A DNA stretch of 64,000 nt, taken from contig OZ007505.1 in assembly GCA_963931865.1 (NCBI GenBank), positions 9,840,576 through 9,904,575 on the forward strand. The letters run 5' to 3'. Position numbers and translations under genes: made by a program. Shown in pieces: positions 27,201 to 35,606 of this stretch; the first letter of the stretch is position 1; each line of letters starts with the position of its first letter. The notes below the pieces were generated by a model that was not told where the DNA came from, did no database searches, and worked only from the letters and a program-made list of their open reading frames with translations. This DNA is from Axinella damicornis (Eukaryota; Porifera; Demospongiae; Axinellida; Axinellidae).

Positions 27201-30200
27201 AAGTCCATCTAGGAAAGAATGTTAATGAAACCTTGCTGAAGTGCAGGTAACAAGATAATTGGTTGGTGCTAAAAGCAGAGGAGCCATCAGAACCACCACA
27301 AAGTCCTGAAGAGCATTCTTGCAGGTGGTTTTCCAATGGCAACTTAATTGAAAGCATGCCTCCAGCAGTAAGACAAAGGGTTTGCTACGTAGCCAGATTC
27401 ATATTCACGATTGTTCGCTCAGTAACAGGCAACCATACCAAAAGGGGAGGTTACAATCCTTAATGTACCTGAATTGGACTCAGCAAGGGCATCCAGGTAC
27501 GCCTGTATCACGTCCACTTGTCTGCACAGGATGTCTCGGTAGGTCTCAAGCTCTGCCAGCTTGGTATGGAGGTCATGGCCCATCTGGTCGGAGGAGAGAA
27601 AATGAGTGAACAACCAGCTTAGCCTAGTGGACACACAGAGCTAGGTGTGTGAAAAAGAATCTCTATTTCCTCCAGCTAGACATTAGACTGACACTGATGA
27701 TCAACACCAAGAGTTCATAACAATAAGAGTGTGCAACTGCCATATGGTATCCATTGCCACGATCTCAGCAGGGGTACCTGTGAAAGCCGGAACGCGGAAT
27801 GCGGAACGGAACGCGGAACGGAAGTAAATTGCGGGTCGCGCGCTATCATCACCGTACGCGCAGGGCGTCTTTATTCACTAGACTGGACTGGACTCACCCA
27901 AAAATCTGTAAGATGCCTTTTTCAGTGTAGGACAGAAGCTAAGCATACTTATTTATTCGCTAAAGTTGCTTGCATAGCCTGCTTTCGTGTCTTCCCTCGA
28001 GTCGGTAGAGGTCAAAGGTCACGTGCATATTTAATGAGCTCCAGCAAAATGCGCTTCAGTCAGTCGTGGATGATAGTGGAATATTTTTTTCTGTTCTCTA
28101 TGCTTCAGCAAAAGGCTGGAGTTCGATGTCTGCGGTAAATAAATGCTCTTCTAATCTTTTCATTGAAGCTTATTAAATATGCACGTGAACTTTGACCTCT
28201 ACCGACTCGAGGGAAGACACGAAAGCAGGCTATGCAAGCAAGTTTAGTGAATAAATAAGTATGCTTAGCTTCTGTCCTACACTGAAAAGGCATCTTACAG
28301 ATTTTTGGGTGAGTCCAGTCCAGTGAATAATGATGAAAGCGCGCAGCCCGAATTTTACTTCCGTTCCGCGTTCCGTTCCGCGTTCCGGCTTTCACAGGTA
28401 CCCTCTCAGCAGTATGCTGGCAGTATGAGGTAGATCAATTGGTGGTGAAGTAGTAGCAGCTGCTGCTCCTAAGTGTGAAATTGTGATTTAATCACAATTT
28501 CACACTTAGGAGCATGCAGCTGCTACTACTTCACCACCAATTGATCTACATCATACTGCAAGATGGTGGCAATGGATACCATATGGCAGTTGCACACTCT
28601 TATGGTTAACTAGCATCATATATACAGTACATGTACTGCAGCAATCCACCATACTAGTAACTACATCAATCCATCAATTCGTCATAATCAATCCGTCATA
28701 CTGTCATACTACATGTACATCAATCCGTCACACTGTCATACTACATGTACTGTACATCAATCCATCAATCTGTCATACTACATCAATCCGTCATACATGG
28801 TTGTACTACATCAATCCAGTCAAGCTCTGAGGCAATTCTACCGGCGAATTATGACAGGATAATTTGGAGCAGAACAATATCTTCTTAAAATAGCTGCTTT
28901 TCCGACTATCCAGCAAGATGCTTAGGATCCATGGGCTCCCCTTATTCTACCTGGGATTTGTATCTCAGGGTACATAGTATGGGCTCCAAATAGAACAACC
29001 AAGGGTATATTTGAGCTTATGGCAACACCTGACACCCTGGCAAGCAAGTGGTGAACACATAATTATGCATGCTCGGAATCAAATTATGGTCTGAGGGGTG
29101 GGTACCTGTGAAAGCCGGAACGCAGGAACGCGGAACGGAACGCGGAACGGAAGTAAAATGCGGGCCGTGCGCTATCGTCACGCGCAGGGCGTCTTTATTC
29201 ACTGGACAGGACTGGACTCACCCAAAAATCTGTTTTCCAGTGCAGGACAGAAGCTAAGCATACTTATTTATTCACTAAAGTTGCTTGCATAGCCTGCTTT
29301 CGTGTCTTCCTCGAGTCGGTAGAGGTCAAAGGTCACGTGCATATTTAATGAGCTCCAGCAAAATGCTCTTCAGTCAGTCGTGGATGATAGAGGAATATTA
29401 TCTTCTGTTTTCTATGCTTCAGCAAAAGGCTGGAGTTCGATGTCTGCGGTAAATAAGTGCTCTTCTAATCTTTTCATTGAAGCTCATTAAATATGCACGT
29501 GACCTTTGACCTCTACCGACTCGAGGAAAGACACGAAAGCAGGGCTATGCAAGCAACTTTAGTGAATAAATAAGTATGCTTAGCTTCTGTCCTACACTGA
29601 AAAACAGATTTTTGGGTGAGTCCAGTCCAGTCCAGTGAATAAAGACGCCCTGCGCGTACGTGCAAGTGATGATAGCGCGCGGCCCGCATTTTACTTCCGT
29701 TCCGCGTTCCGTTCCGCGTTCCGTTCCGCGTTCCTGCGTTCCGGCTTTCACAGTTACCCCTGAGGGGTACCCGTCTCCAAGCAGGTACAAGGTAACTGAC
29801 CACCACCAAGCTTATCAGCCTGGGGAGGTGCAGGTGTAGGTGTGTGGGCAGGTGTGTGGCTGCACATAATCTGCATCACATGTGCAATCATTACTATGGA
29901 GGATACTATGGAGGATACTATGGAGGATACTATGGAGGATACTATGGAGGATACTATGGAGGATACTATGGAGGTGCATGTACTAGTGAAGTATGTCTGT
30001 ATGCTGAGAGGAAGAACTCTGGACCACTGTCCCGGGGCCCCTCACTCACTAAAGGAAGCTGTATAGGCCTAGCAGAGAGCGATAAATTGGATCCTCTCTC
30101 ACCCACCCACTCACAGCCACACATTCACTCATACTCACCTCACCCCCACCCACCCACTCTCTCACTGCTGCACACTCATTCATACTCACACCCACCCACG

Positions 30201-33048
30201 TACCCACCCCAGTGCCCCCACATCCAACACGCAACACGACCTGACGAGCAGTTAATGATGGCAACTCTCCTATAACAACCCTTTGCTTCTTTCCGCCAAC
30301 TCAGGTATTGTTTAGCCTTGGCCCCACACCCACCTTGAAGGAGGATGTGGAGGCCTGGGATAGTCCAGAGAGAGAGAGAATGGATCCCTGTCTTCGGATG
30401 GTGGTTGCTGCACCAAATCTGTTGTCTACCAGGAATCGCTGCAGAGGAATAGAAAATTTCCAAATGTTCACATCCTGGCACAGTGATGCAACATAACCTG
30501 ACAGCAAGTTAACAATCTCCTATACCAATTCTTTGCTTCATTATACATTCAACTCGGGTATTTGTTGCAGACGGCCTGAATCAAGGTTTGAACCAATGCT
30601 CCAGTTTTTCACTCATCACTTTGAAAGTTACTTACGGGGAATAATTATTTCCCTAAACAGCTGCTTGAGCTCTGCAACCCCTAGAGGCACCGCACACTTG
30701 TCCACTGATCTGAGTCTCAATCTTGCACTGTCAAGTTGGCAAATAAAAACTCAAACTGGCCGGTAGGAAACTCGGGGCCGTGACATTCCTAAACGCTATC
30801 AACATTCCTGAGCATAACACATGTACATATGTACATAATATTATGTACAATGCGCTCGGCAACAAGAGATGAAGCAATTCCTTGAAAGAAACCAGCTAGG
30901 CAGCATTGCTGTCCAGAACAAACTTTTACCACAGCTACCTTATAAGGCAACAAGCCTTGCACAAAGATGAAGTCACATGGCTGACAAGTGCCCACATCCA
31001 GTAACAACACTGTATGGTCTTGTTCCATGACTCACCCAGTGCATATATACATGCAAGTGATTTGCGCTGGGGTTAGTTCGGGTCCGAGACTATTCTCTGT
31101 GCAGACATCTGGCACAGTTCTCTATTCAGAGGTCTCGCAAGCTATCGCCTCCCACAGTGTCTGTATTAGCGTGGCTCGCAATGCAGCTCTATGTGCAGAC
31201 GTCTAGTCCAAGCACTTGCCTCCCTAATAGCGTTTGCATGATCAATTCTTCAGAGGTCTACCAAACTCCCGCCTCCCTCACTGTGTCTGTAGGAGTCTGG
31301 CACAGCTCAATGCTCTGATGCAATCACAGCCCTGATAGTGTCTCTTGGCGAACAGCACAAGCATTGGATCCAGGTCTCACGCCACTAGTCTCACCCACTT
31401 TCATTACTCACACACACATCGAGAAATCAGATTCTGATGTAAATTTTTAGCTGGCAAACTAGATCTTCCACGATTCCACCTTGCCCTACTAGGCCCATGC
31501 CAGGCTATGCCACTGAAGGAAGTCCAATTTCCATTCCCTGTAGGATCATGGTGCGATCCAAGCACAGTTAGCCTTGATCCCAGGCCTCCACGCCACACGG
31601 CACACATCACGTGAGAAAACCGTCCAGGCCTTCCCCCTTGATTTTCGTACTGCAAGTGACAAAAGCTGGGCATGGAGGCCTGGGAACGGGGCTAAGCACG
31701 ATTGGTTCGAACAAGTACAGTGAATCAACTAGTAGTTGAACATGAACCAATCATTGGGTCACTACCAGACAGTTGTATGGACGAACAATTGACTGACCTT
31801 GTTGGCTTCAATGGCCTCCACCCAGCTGTCTTTCTCCTCCACCGTCGACGCTCGTAAAAAGTATGTGCAGTCATGGGCTCTGATATCAAACCGCAACTCG
31901 TCAAACTCGTGTAGCTGCAGATAGACAGAAGATATTTGTGTGGAAGCTGTACACCAAGACATACATACCTACTAGAGAGGGTTTCAGATAGGTTGAAGGT
32001 ACAGCCAAGTGAAGTTGGAAGTGCAGTCGACCACGATCACCAATGAAATATCTGATATACAGGGCTCTATACTCAGTAGCAACATCACAAGCATATGAAT
32101 CCAACGTTTTATCCTTCAAACTTGAGGGGTTGCTCAGTGGCGAAGTGGTTGAAGCATTGGGATGTGGACCTAGAGATCACAGGTTCTACCCCAAAAACTG
32201 AGCAGAAGGGGTTTACCTTCATGTCCTTCGGAGGGGACATTAAGCCGTCGACCAGGCTCTGCCTTTGGCAGGCCCTCATTAGCAAACCCCTCATGGTAAT
32301 AAAAAAATCTACCTCTGTACAACTCAGAGGCAGATGCGGGCAGGGCGAGCTTCATAATGGTCCTGCACAGTGGGGACATACTAGTCTCGTTCCCAGACAA
32401 TTTTTCGTTACTTCCCCTCTCGGCGGAATGTAAAGTCTGGCCCGCGAGACTAGGGACATACCCCACCTCCAATTTGGAGTGCTTGCAGTAAATGAGTCGA
32501 ACAAAGTGGTGGTGCTTAGGAGCCAACAGAGGCCCTAAGTTGAAATGGTGACAGATCTATACAGAGGTGAACAGCTGCTAATTCTTTCCGTGACCTTATT
32601 AGGTCATATGCACATTGATGGTTGAGGCACCATCCCGTTCGCTATTATTCTTATTCATGCAACTTAGTTTGGGTCTCACCAGAATCCTAACTTTGTGCAA
32701 GCTAATGGAGCCCCGGCAGCCGTAGTGCGTGTCGAACTCCGATTTGTAGTACGAGACGATACCGTCTCCAACTACAAAGTAGCGCTCCTGCCACCCATGG
32801 AGGTAGTTTGTCCATTTGTTCAGGTTTCCCCTCTTGCTGGGTGCTTCGACGTCGAAAGAGTCCTCCGCGCCAGGAAAATGGTTGTCTTCCTCACTGCTAA
32901 GGGAGAGTTGGCTATCCAAGGGCGACTCTTTCAGCCGTGTTCGCGTGTGCTTGTCCGACTCGGTAGGCGCCTCGTATGTCTCTCCTCCGGTCATCCGCGA
33001 GGCTATTCCGCCAATAGAACCGATGAAGTTCTTCACTAGCTTTGCCAT
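9075..33048 (-). CDS. CERT1: Ceramide transfer protein (CERT1/STARD11-type), 14 coding exons
   Basis: Carries ceramide from ER to trans-Golgi for sphingomyelin synthesis in animals. Exons in transcript order: 33048-32680, 31914-31798, 30438-30334, 27583-27469, 24745-24279, 21287-21192, 19595-19515, 17862-17785, 15400-15278, 14965-14876, 14263-14195, 12863-12591, 11558-11420, 9202-9075. All join in phase between GT and AG and give 749 residues (human about 624; the excess is N-terminal and linker). Residues about 70-162 are the PH domain ([32 protein letters not shown]), which binds PI4P. Residues 163-197 hold the serine-rich motif with [11 protein letters not shown], matching the PKD-phosphorylated site. 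[16 protein letters not shown] is the coiled-coil segment; [13 protein letters not shown] follows. The FFAT motif EFFDALE (about 434-440) binds VAP at the ER. The START domain spans about 505-745 ([58 protein letters not shown]). All landmarks are in family order. The start is the first ATG before a conserved exon. Confidence 0.95.
9370..9400. repeat. Poly-C run in the last intron of the ceramide transfer gene
   Basis: An uninterrupted C run of about 18 bases lies at roughly 9376-9393, about 170 bases upstream of the last exon on the transcribed strand, where it reads poly-G. Confidence 0.9.
9570..9850. repeat. Degenerate tandem repeat, 35-40 base unit
   Basis: Diverged copies of a GGAGCAGCAGTTGAAGCGGA / CACAATCG-type unit recur from about 9640 to 9845. 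Overlapping reverse-strand open frames (CSTIASAPQLL-like) are products of this repeat. It lies in the last intron of the ceramide transfer gene. Confidence 0.7.
10658..10843 (+). repeat. Dispersed repeat G, copy 1 (inverted copy at 41216-41399)
   Basis: This 185-base segment (CCCTCCCAGTGCCGACCAAG..CCTATCTCCCAAGGAC..ATTATGAAGCTGAAAG) recurs inverted at 41216-41399 with about 80% visual identity. The first copy is open in one frame ([24 protein letters not shown]) and the second is interrupted by a stop, so it may derive from a coding exon of a mobile element. Source unknown. Confidence 0.65.
10915..11045. repeat. Hairpin-forming inverted repeat
   Basis: ATCTACTACGTCAACGCGGA followed by GGTTATGCGATTTATCCTC and GGGAAAGTTT is mirrored about 40 bases later by AAACTTTCCC, GAGGATAAACCGCATAACC and GTCGACGTAGTAGAT. 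This is a MITE-like foldback of about 130 bases. GGATAACCGATTTATCCTC at about 11190 is a further related short palindrome. Confidence 0.75.
11696..12033. mobile_element. Palindromic dispersed repeat F, copy 1
   Basis: About 340 bases, nearly identical to 38473-38810. The first half is a hairpin with arms of about 75 bases (ATACCACTTTGC..GTGCATTACGGG..CTAGTTAACGGTC and its mirror). The second half holds a perfect palindrome centred on ATTATCTAGATAAT and ends GGGTCACGTGAGTAGCACTA. No coding capacity. Confidence 0.85.
12880..12941. repeat. (GT)n plus long poly-G run next to a splice acceptor
   Basis: Alternating GT/GC is followed by about 32 G residues at roughly 12910-12941. On the transcribed strand this is poly-C then CA-rich sequence, lying immediately upstream of the acceptor of ceramide transfer exon 12863-12591. 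Confidence 0.9.
13205..14043. mobile_element. Foldback element with an internal open frame
   Basis: The arms 13205-13445 and 13797-14043 are inverted copies, with ends AATAAGCCAGTTGCAC and GTGCAACTGGCTTATT; the arms carry TGACGTCACATCCGGTTGCT. The 350-base centre has an open frame from 13539 (+) starting [20 protein letters not shown] and continuing [10 protein letters not shown]. It looks less random than its surroundings and could be a captured exon, but I do not recognise it. The element lies in an intron of the ceramide transfer gene. Confidence 0.75.
14355..14600. repeat. Short diverged tandem duplication
   Basis: CCTACAAAGATTCTGACTAC..GTGATCGCCATCATGCAGTGAC at about 14380 is echoed by GCCCACAAAGATTCTGACCA..GTGATCATTGTCGTCCACTGAC at about 14550. 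This is an old duplication about 170 bases apart, in intronic sequence. Confidence 0.55.
15055..15264. repeat. Long (GT)n microsatellite filling a ceramide transfer intron
   Basis: About 210 bases of GT with ATGCTTGCA-type interruptions. On the transcribed strand it is a (CA)n tract that begins 14 bases after the 5' splice site of exon 15400-15278 and fills most of the 312-base intron. The 150- and 174-residue open frames across it are repeat artefacts. Confidence 0.95.
15690..17149. other. Intron sequence, no feature recognised
   Basis: Intron between ceramide transfer exons 17862-17785 and 15400-15278. Several 60-100 residue frames exist but none has splice or family support. I see no clear terminal repeats here. 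Confidence 0.5.
17150..17726. mobile_element. MITE family A, 577-base copy with non-palindromic centre
   Basis: The ends are TAGCCTCGTTCCCAGGCC and its exact complement, inside longer inverted arms (CCGATTTTTCGTATGGGG-type and GGCCTGGTAGCACTTCC). AGCCACAGAC flanks both sides (17140-17149 and 17727-17736), a perfect 10-base target site duplication. The centre (about 17270-17640) is unique sequence with a reverse-strand frame containing [20 protein letters not shown], possibly captured host coding sequence. Confidence 0.92.
18185..18210. repeat. (TAGG)n microsatellite
   Basis: Six or more TAGG/GTAG units in a row inside an intron. A small hairpin (TTGGCTAGCCCATA and TATGGGCTAACCAA) lies at about 17994-18065. 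Confidence 0.85.
19601..19812. repeat. (GGGA)n tract abutting a splice acceptor
   Basis: About 200 bases of GGGAGG repeats. On the transcribed strand it is a CCCT/CCTT tract that ends a few bases before the ATCAG acceptor of ceramide transfer exon 19595-19515, the exon with the FFAT motif. It therefore serves as, or replaces, the polypyrimidine tract. The long Pro/Ser/Leu and Gly/Arg/Glu frames are artefacts. Confidence 0.95.
20100..21070. repeat. Diverged internal repeats rich in CAGCTGCTG
   Basis: Related blocks such as ACTGGAACTGGGACAGAAGG..GCAGCAGCTGCT and CAGCTGCTGCCCCACC..CAGTTCCGGTCTCAATCTGG recur in direct and inverted order, with GGTCCACTTGCC/GGCCCACC stretches. This looks like an old, scrambled repeat in a ceramide transfer intron. 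No gene supported. Confidence 0.45.
21515..21745. mobile_element. MITE family E, copy 3 (right part only)
   Basis: Shares TAGTGTGCAGCAT.., TTCTGTGGCCTGAGGTCAC and the terminal GGCTCACCCCACAATGCCAT with the copies at 3206 and 7012. The left terminus is missing, so it is truncated. Confidence 0.6.
21822..24271. mobile_element. 2.45 kb inverted-repeat transposon abutting a splice donor
   Basis: The arms 21822-22475 and about 23610-24271 are inverted copies at high identity, starting CAGTCGGTAGGCCAGCGGTC on the left and the complement of CAGTCGTTAGGCCAGCGGTC on the right. The 1.1 kb centre is not palindromic and has no transposase. Both arms encode the same 140-residue frame (21764-22288 on minus, 23796-24338 on plus), simply because they are inverted copies. 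The right end stops 7 bases inside the intron that begins after ceramide transfer exon 24745-24279. The CAG start is compatible with a hAT-like end, but a target duplication is not evident. Confidence 0.85.
26161..26481. mobile_element. MITE family A relative with 10-base target duplication
   Basis: It starts TTGTTCCCAGGCCC and ends GGGCATGGGAACAAGGC. TATACATTAC lies on both sides (26151-26160 and 26482-26491), a perfect 10-base target site duplication. The left end seems to lack the first few bases of the usual terminus. Intron of the ceramide transfer gene. Confidence 0.85.
27723..28607. mobile_element. Palindromic foldback C, split by a later MITE
   Basis: The outer arms TAAGAGTGTGCAACTGCCAT..GGTATCCATTGCCAC (27723) and their complement (ending 28607), plus inner arms GTAGATCAATTGGTGGTGAA..AATTGTGATT around 28430-28560, form one palindrome. 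The left arm is interrupted at 27772 by a 632-base element; removing it restores the match between the arms. Confidence 0.85.
27772..28403. mobile_element. MITE family B copy 1, nested in the foldback
   Basis: The termini are GGGTACCTGTGAAAGCCGGA and its complement, with GGAACGCGGAAC repeats next to them. TCTCAGCAG flanks both ends (27763-27771 and 28404-28412), a perfect 9-base target site duplication. The two halves are long inverted arms (GACTGGACTCACCCAAAAAT, AGGTCAAAGGTCACGTGCAT). No coding capacity. Confidence 0.93.
28650..28830. repeat. ATCAATCCGTCATAC-type tandem repeat
   Basis: Repeated CATCAATCCGTCATACTGTC / ACTACATGTAC units of irregular length, intronic. Confidence 0.7.
29100..29759. 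mobile_element. MITE family B copy 2
   Basis: Same termini and arms as the element at 27772. CTGAGGGGT lies at 29091-29099 and 29760-29768, a perfect 9-base target site duplication. The short frames repeatedly reading [14 protein letters not shown] come from the GGAACGCGGAAC terminal repeats. Intron of the ceramide transfer gene. Confidence 0.93.
29891..29974. repeat. 12-base tandem repeat GGATACTATGGA
   Basis: About seven perfect copies of a 12-base unit. One frame reads YYGG repeats, but it lies in an intron of the ceramide transfer gene on the opposite strand and has no gene context. Confidence 0.95.
31569..31694. mobile_element. MITE family A, short diverged copy
   Basis: TAGCCTTGATCCCAGGCCTC at the left and GAGGCCTGGGAACGGGGCTA at the right. 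AGCAC occurs on both sides (31561 and 31695), consistent with a decayed target duplication. Confidence 0.8.
32120..32330 (+). repeat. tRNA-derived SINE
   Basis: GGGGTTGCTCAGTGGCGAAG followed by TGGTTGAAGC has a pol III box A (TGGCGAAGTGG at 32138-32148), and GGTTCTACCCC (32182-32192) is box B. Their distance is that of a tRNA head. It is followed by GGAGGGGACATTAAGCCGTC, a central motif I recognise from invertebrate and fish SINE families, and then a GC-rich body. It is not a functional tRNA: no proper 3' acceptor half. Intronic in the ceramide transfer gene, antisense to it. Confidence 0.7.
32382..32452. mobile_element. 71-base MITE, TAGTCTCG-terminus variant
   Basis: TAGTCTCGTTCCCAGAC at the left and GTCTGGCCCGCGAGACTA at the right. 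GGGACATAC flanks both sides (32373-32381 and 32453-32461), a perfect 9-base target site duplication. Subfamily of family A by terminus. Confidence 0.9.
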
Positions 33049-34136
33049 GTTTGTGTTCACGCTCTCCAGACAGCTCTAAACCACCTGTTCGACGTTTCTG
33101 CTGTGCATGTCCTGGTGATAACGAGTTCGAGCTCGAGTACGAGTGATAATTGCCTCCAAGCATATCCGAACATGTAACGGAAGTATACAAGAGGGCGTGG
33201 GTACTGGGATACAAAGGTCATGTGTGTGGAGTTGCGCCAATTGCCAAGCCAGCGGTAACTATTAAATCGTGATGAATACACACCCCCCTCATGTAACAAG
33301 GCAGAGCACATGACACACAGAGCTCATCCAACCCTTAACCTCAGCCGAATGGGAATAAATTGCTGGCACCGTCTTACAGCATGCACCCGTATTGTGCAAT
33401 TGTGGATGAAGTCATCAGGTGGTCATTTCAGTGTGCATTTACGTAACCTACAGACCATGGATCTCTGGAGAAACACGCTAGCCAAATGCCCTAACTGATG
33501 TAAGTACATTATTACATGATTTTGACATGTTTTGAGGCCTGTGGCACGGCATGTGCATTAAAAATTGATGACAGGTAATCATCAAACTGTGAATCTCATT
33601 AAAAGGCTGGCTGTTCAACCTCCAGTTTTGCAGCTGCAGTATGGAAAAAGCATGATGGCTGATTGTACTCAACACAGAGTGATGCCATTACAGCATTAAA
33701 TTTGGCAGGTAGCTATAGGAATGATGGTCTTGGGATGCAAGCCGCCAAGTGGTTCTTAGTCTAGGCGCTAGCCCTTCTCTGCCTGGATTAAGTGATACAG
33801 GCAATATGCGCTTGATGGTCAACCCACTCAGCTATCGATCCCATTCACACACTACAAAAGATGATGACCCCTCACATTTTACTGAGAAGCAGACTGGCTA
33901 AGAAGAAGCAACCGTATAAGCAAGAACGGGTGTACTTTTTCTATCAATCCATTGCATAATTGTGTGCTAGAATATTATAACGTTAGCCATATAGTGCTTG
34001 CATGCTACGTGTGTATGTGGTGGCTAGTAACTTCCTACAGGCATGCAGACAATGTGGTACAGGCATCCCTATTCACCATATATGGTGCTTGCTATGTGCC
34101 ATGTGGTAGCTAGCTATAAGGAAGCTATATACGAGT
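33049..34136. promoter_or_regulatory. Upstream region of the ceramide transfer gene
   Basis: The 5' flank of the gene; no other gene is supported. No clear TATA box. From about 34020 a loose repeat, AGTAACTTCCTA.A.GCA.. CAATGTGGT.CAG, recurs near 34290, 34720 and 34825. Confidence 0.35.
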
Positions 34137-34284
34137 TAGCCTCGTTCCCAGGCCGTCTGCCAGTCGCGCGCGCATCGCATACGTGACCTTTGAACCCTTG
34201 TCAGATAGCCAGCTATCTGACAAGGGTTCAAAGGTCACGTATGCGATACGCGCGCGACTGGCAGACGGCCTGGGAACGAGGCTA
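34137..34284. mobile_element. MITE family A, fully palindromic copy 2
   Basis: Near-identical to 7940-8087: TAGCCTCGTTCCCAGGCC, GTCTGCCAGTCGCGCGCGCA, GGTCACGTATGCGAT, mirrored. TACGAGT flanks both ends (7 clear bases). The high identity of the two copies suggests recent spread. Confidence 0.93.
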
Positions 34285-34495
34285 GCTACGAGTAACTTCC
34301 TGGCATCCAGACATTGTGGTTCAGGTAATATAAGTGTTGGGTATGTGCATGGTAGTACTGCTGACTTCAGCAATTATTTGATGTGGTTCATGCACTATAA
34401 TGATTCCGACGTAGTATTATAGGGCTACAATGCTGTAGCCTCAATGAACTTGGACTACCATGTTGTAGCCTCATAGTTTTCTTATAGAGCCCAGC

Positions 34496-34538
34496 AGCCT
34501 CATTCCCAGGCCGCCCACGCGGCCTGGGAACGAGGCTA
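34496..34538. mobile_element. Minimal family A hairpin 2
   Basis: AGCCTCATTCCCAGGCC and GGCCTGGGAACGAGGCTA with a loop of about eight bases. Confidence 0.8.
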
Positions 34539-35606
34539 AGAGCGAGGGTGCTGATGATCTCCGGATGGTGATGGTTCTCAATTGCGCAGGAATTTGCCCC
34601 AATACATTCGCTGCAAATATAGCTAGCTACTTACAGTTGCACTTGCTCTGTGGCTATCACTAGCTATACCAATTTCATATGGCTACTGGTACAGCAAAAT
34701 TTGTTCGCGTATGGCCGGCTATAGTAACTCCCTATAGCAGACAATTACATGGTGGTTCAGACAGCCAGTATAATAGATGGTCTCTATCAGCATAGTGCTT
34801 ATGTAGTATGCAGCTGAGGAAGCTAGTAACTTCCAATAGCTATATAGCTAAGTAGTTGTAGCTACAACAAAAGGATACAGCAACTTGACGGTTAGATGAT
34901 GCTGGAGACATGACTTGTATAACAAAGGTATAGCTACAAGCAACTAAAACACATCATGGTACAAGTGCATATATAGGGATTAGCTTTAATAAAACAGCTG
35001 GAAGTGGCTGGTGGTAGTATTACATACAATATAGCTAGACCATGCAGTGACTGTTTGTTTGTTTGACTTGAAACTTGCTCAATATATACTTCCACATAGC
35101 TAGCTCCATTGCAGAGTGACAGGGGTACGTTGAACCTTAATTTCAATGAGCTTAAAATCCTTGTTAATATACCCCACACATGCATGTGCACAATGCAAGT
35201 CTGCCTGCAGTCTTTAGTCTGCAAGTCACATTGAAAAAAACTTCAAGCATGCAGGTCAGCTAAGGTGTCACATTAGAGATTAACATAATCTTATTTGGCC
35301 ATATGAACGTACTTGATGCAAGTCAGTTATTTTTGCTGTTGCTTTCTATTACTGGGCTGTTTGCTCCACCCACTTGGAACAATAGCTTCGCTCGCTCAGA
35401 ATACTCCCCCCTCATATTGCCTACGTCAGCACTCCGGTACTGGGCAGCTCTCTGTGCAGAGGTTTGACAAACTCTCAAAGCCAAAGTTCATCCAATAAGT
35501 TATCCCCAGAGGGGAACAGTACAGAATTTCAATGAACACAGAAAATCCATGCTGAGTAGCTACAACAATACTACAAAATTGGTAACACTATGATCATCAG
35601 ACAGGC

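Noticed and set aside
29891..29974. CRISPR-like or direct-repeat array
   Set aside because: Perfect 12-base tandem units without spacers; a minisatellite in a eukaryotic intron.
32138..32192. tRNA gene
   Set aside because: Has box A and box B but no foldable acceptor stem or 3' half; better explained as a SINE head.
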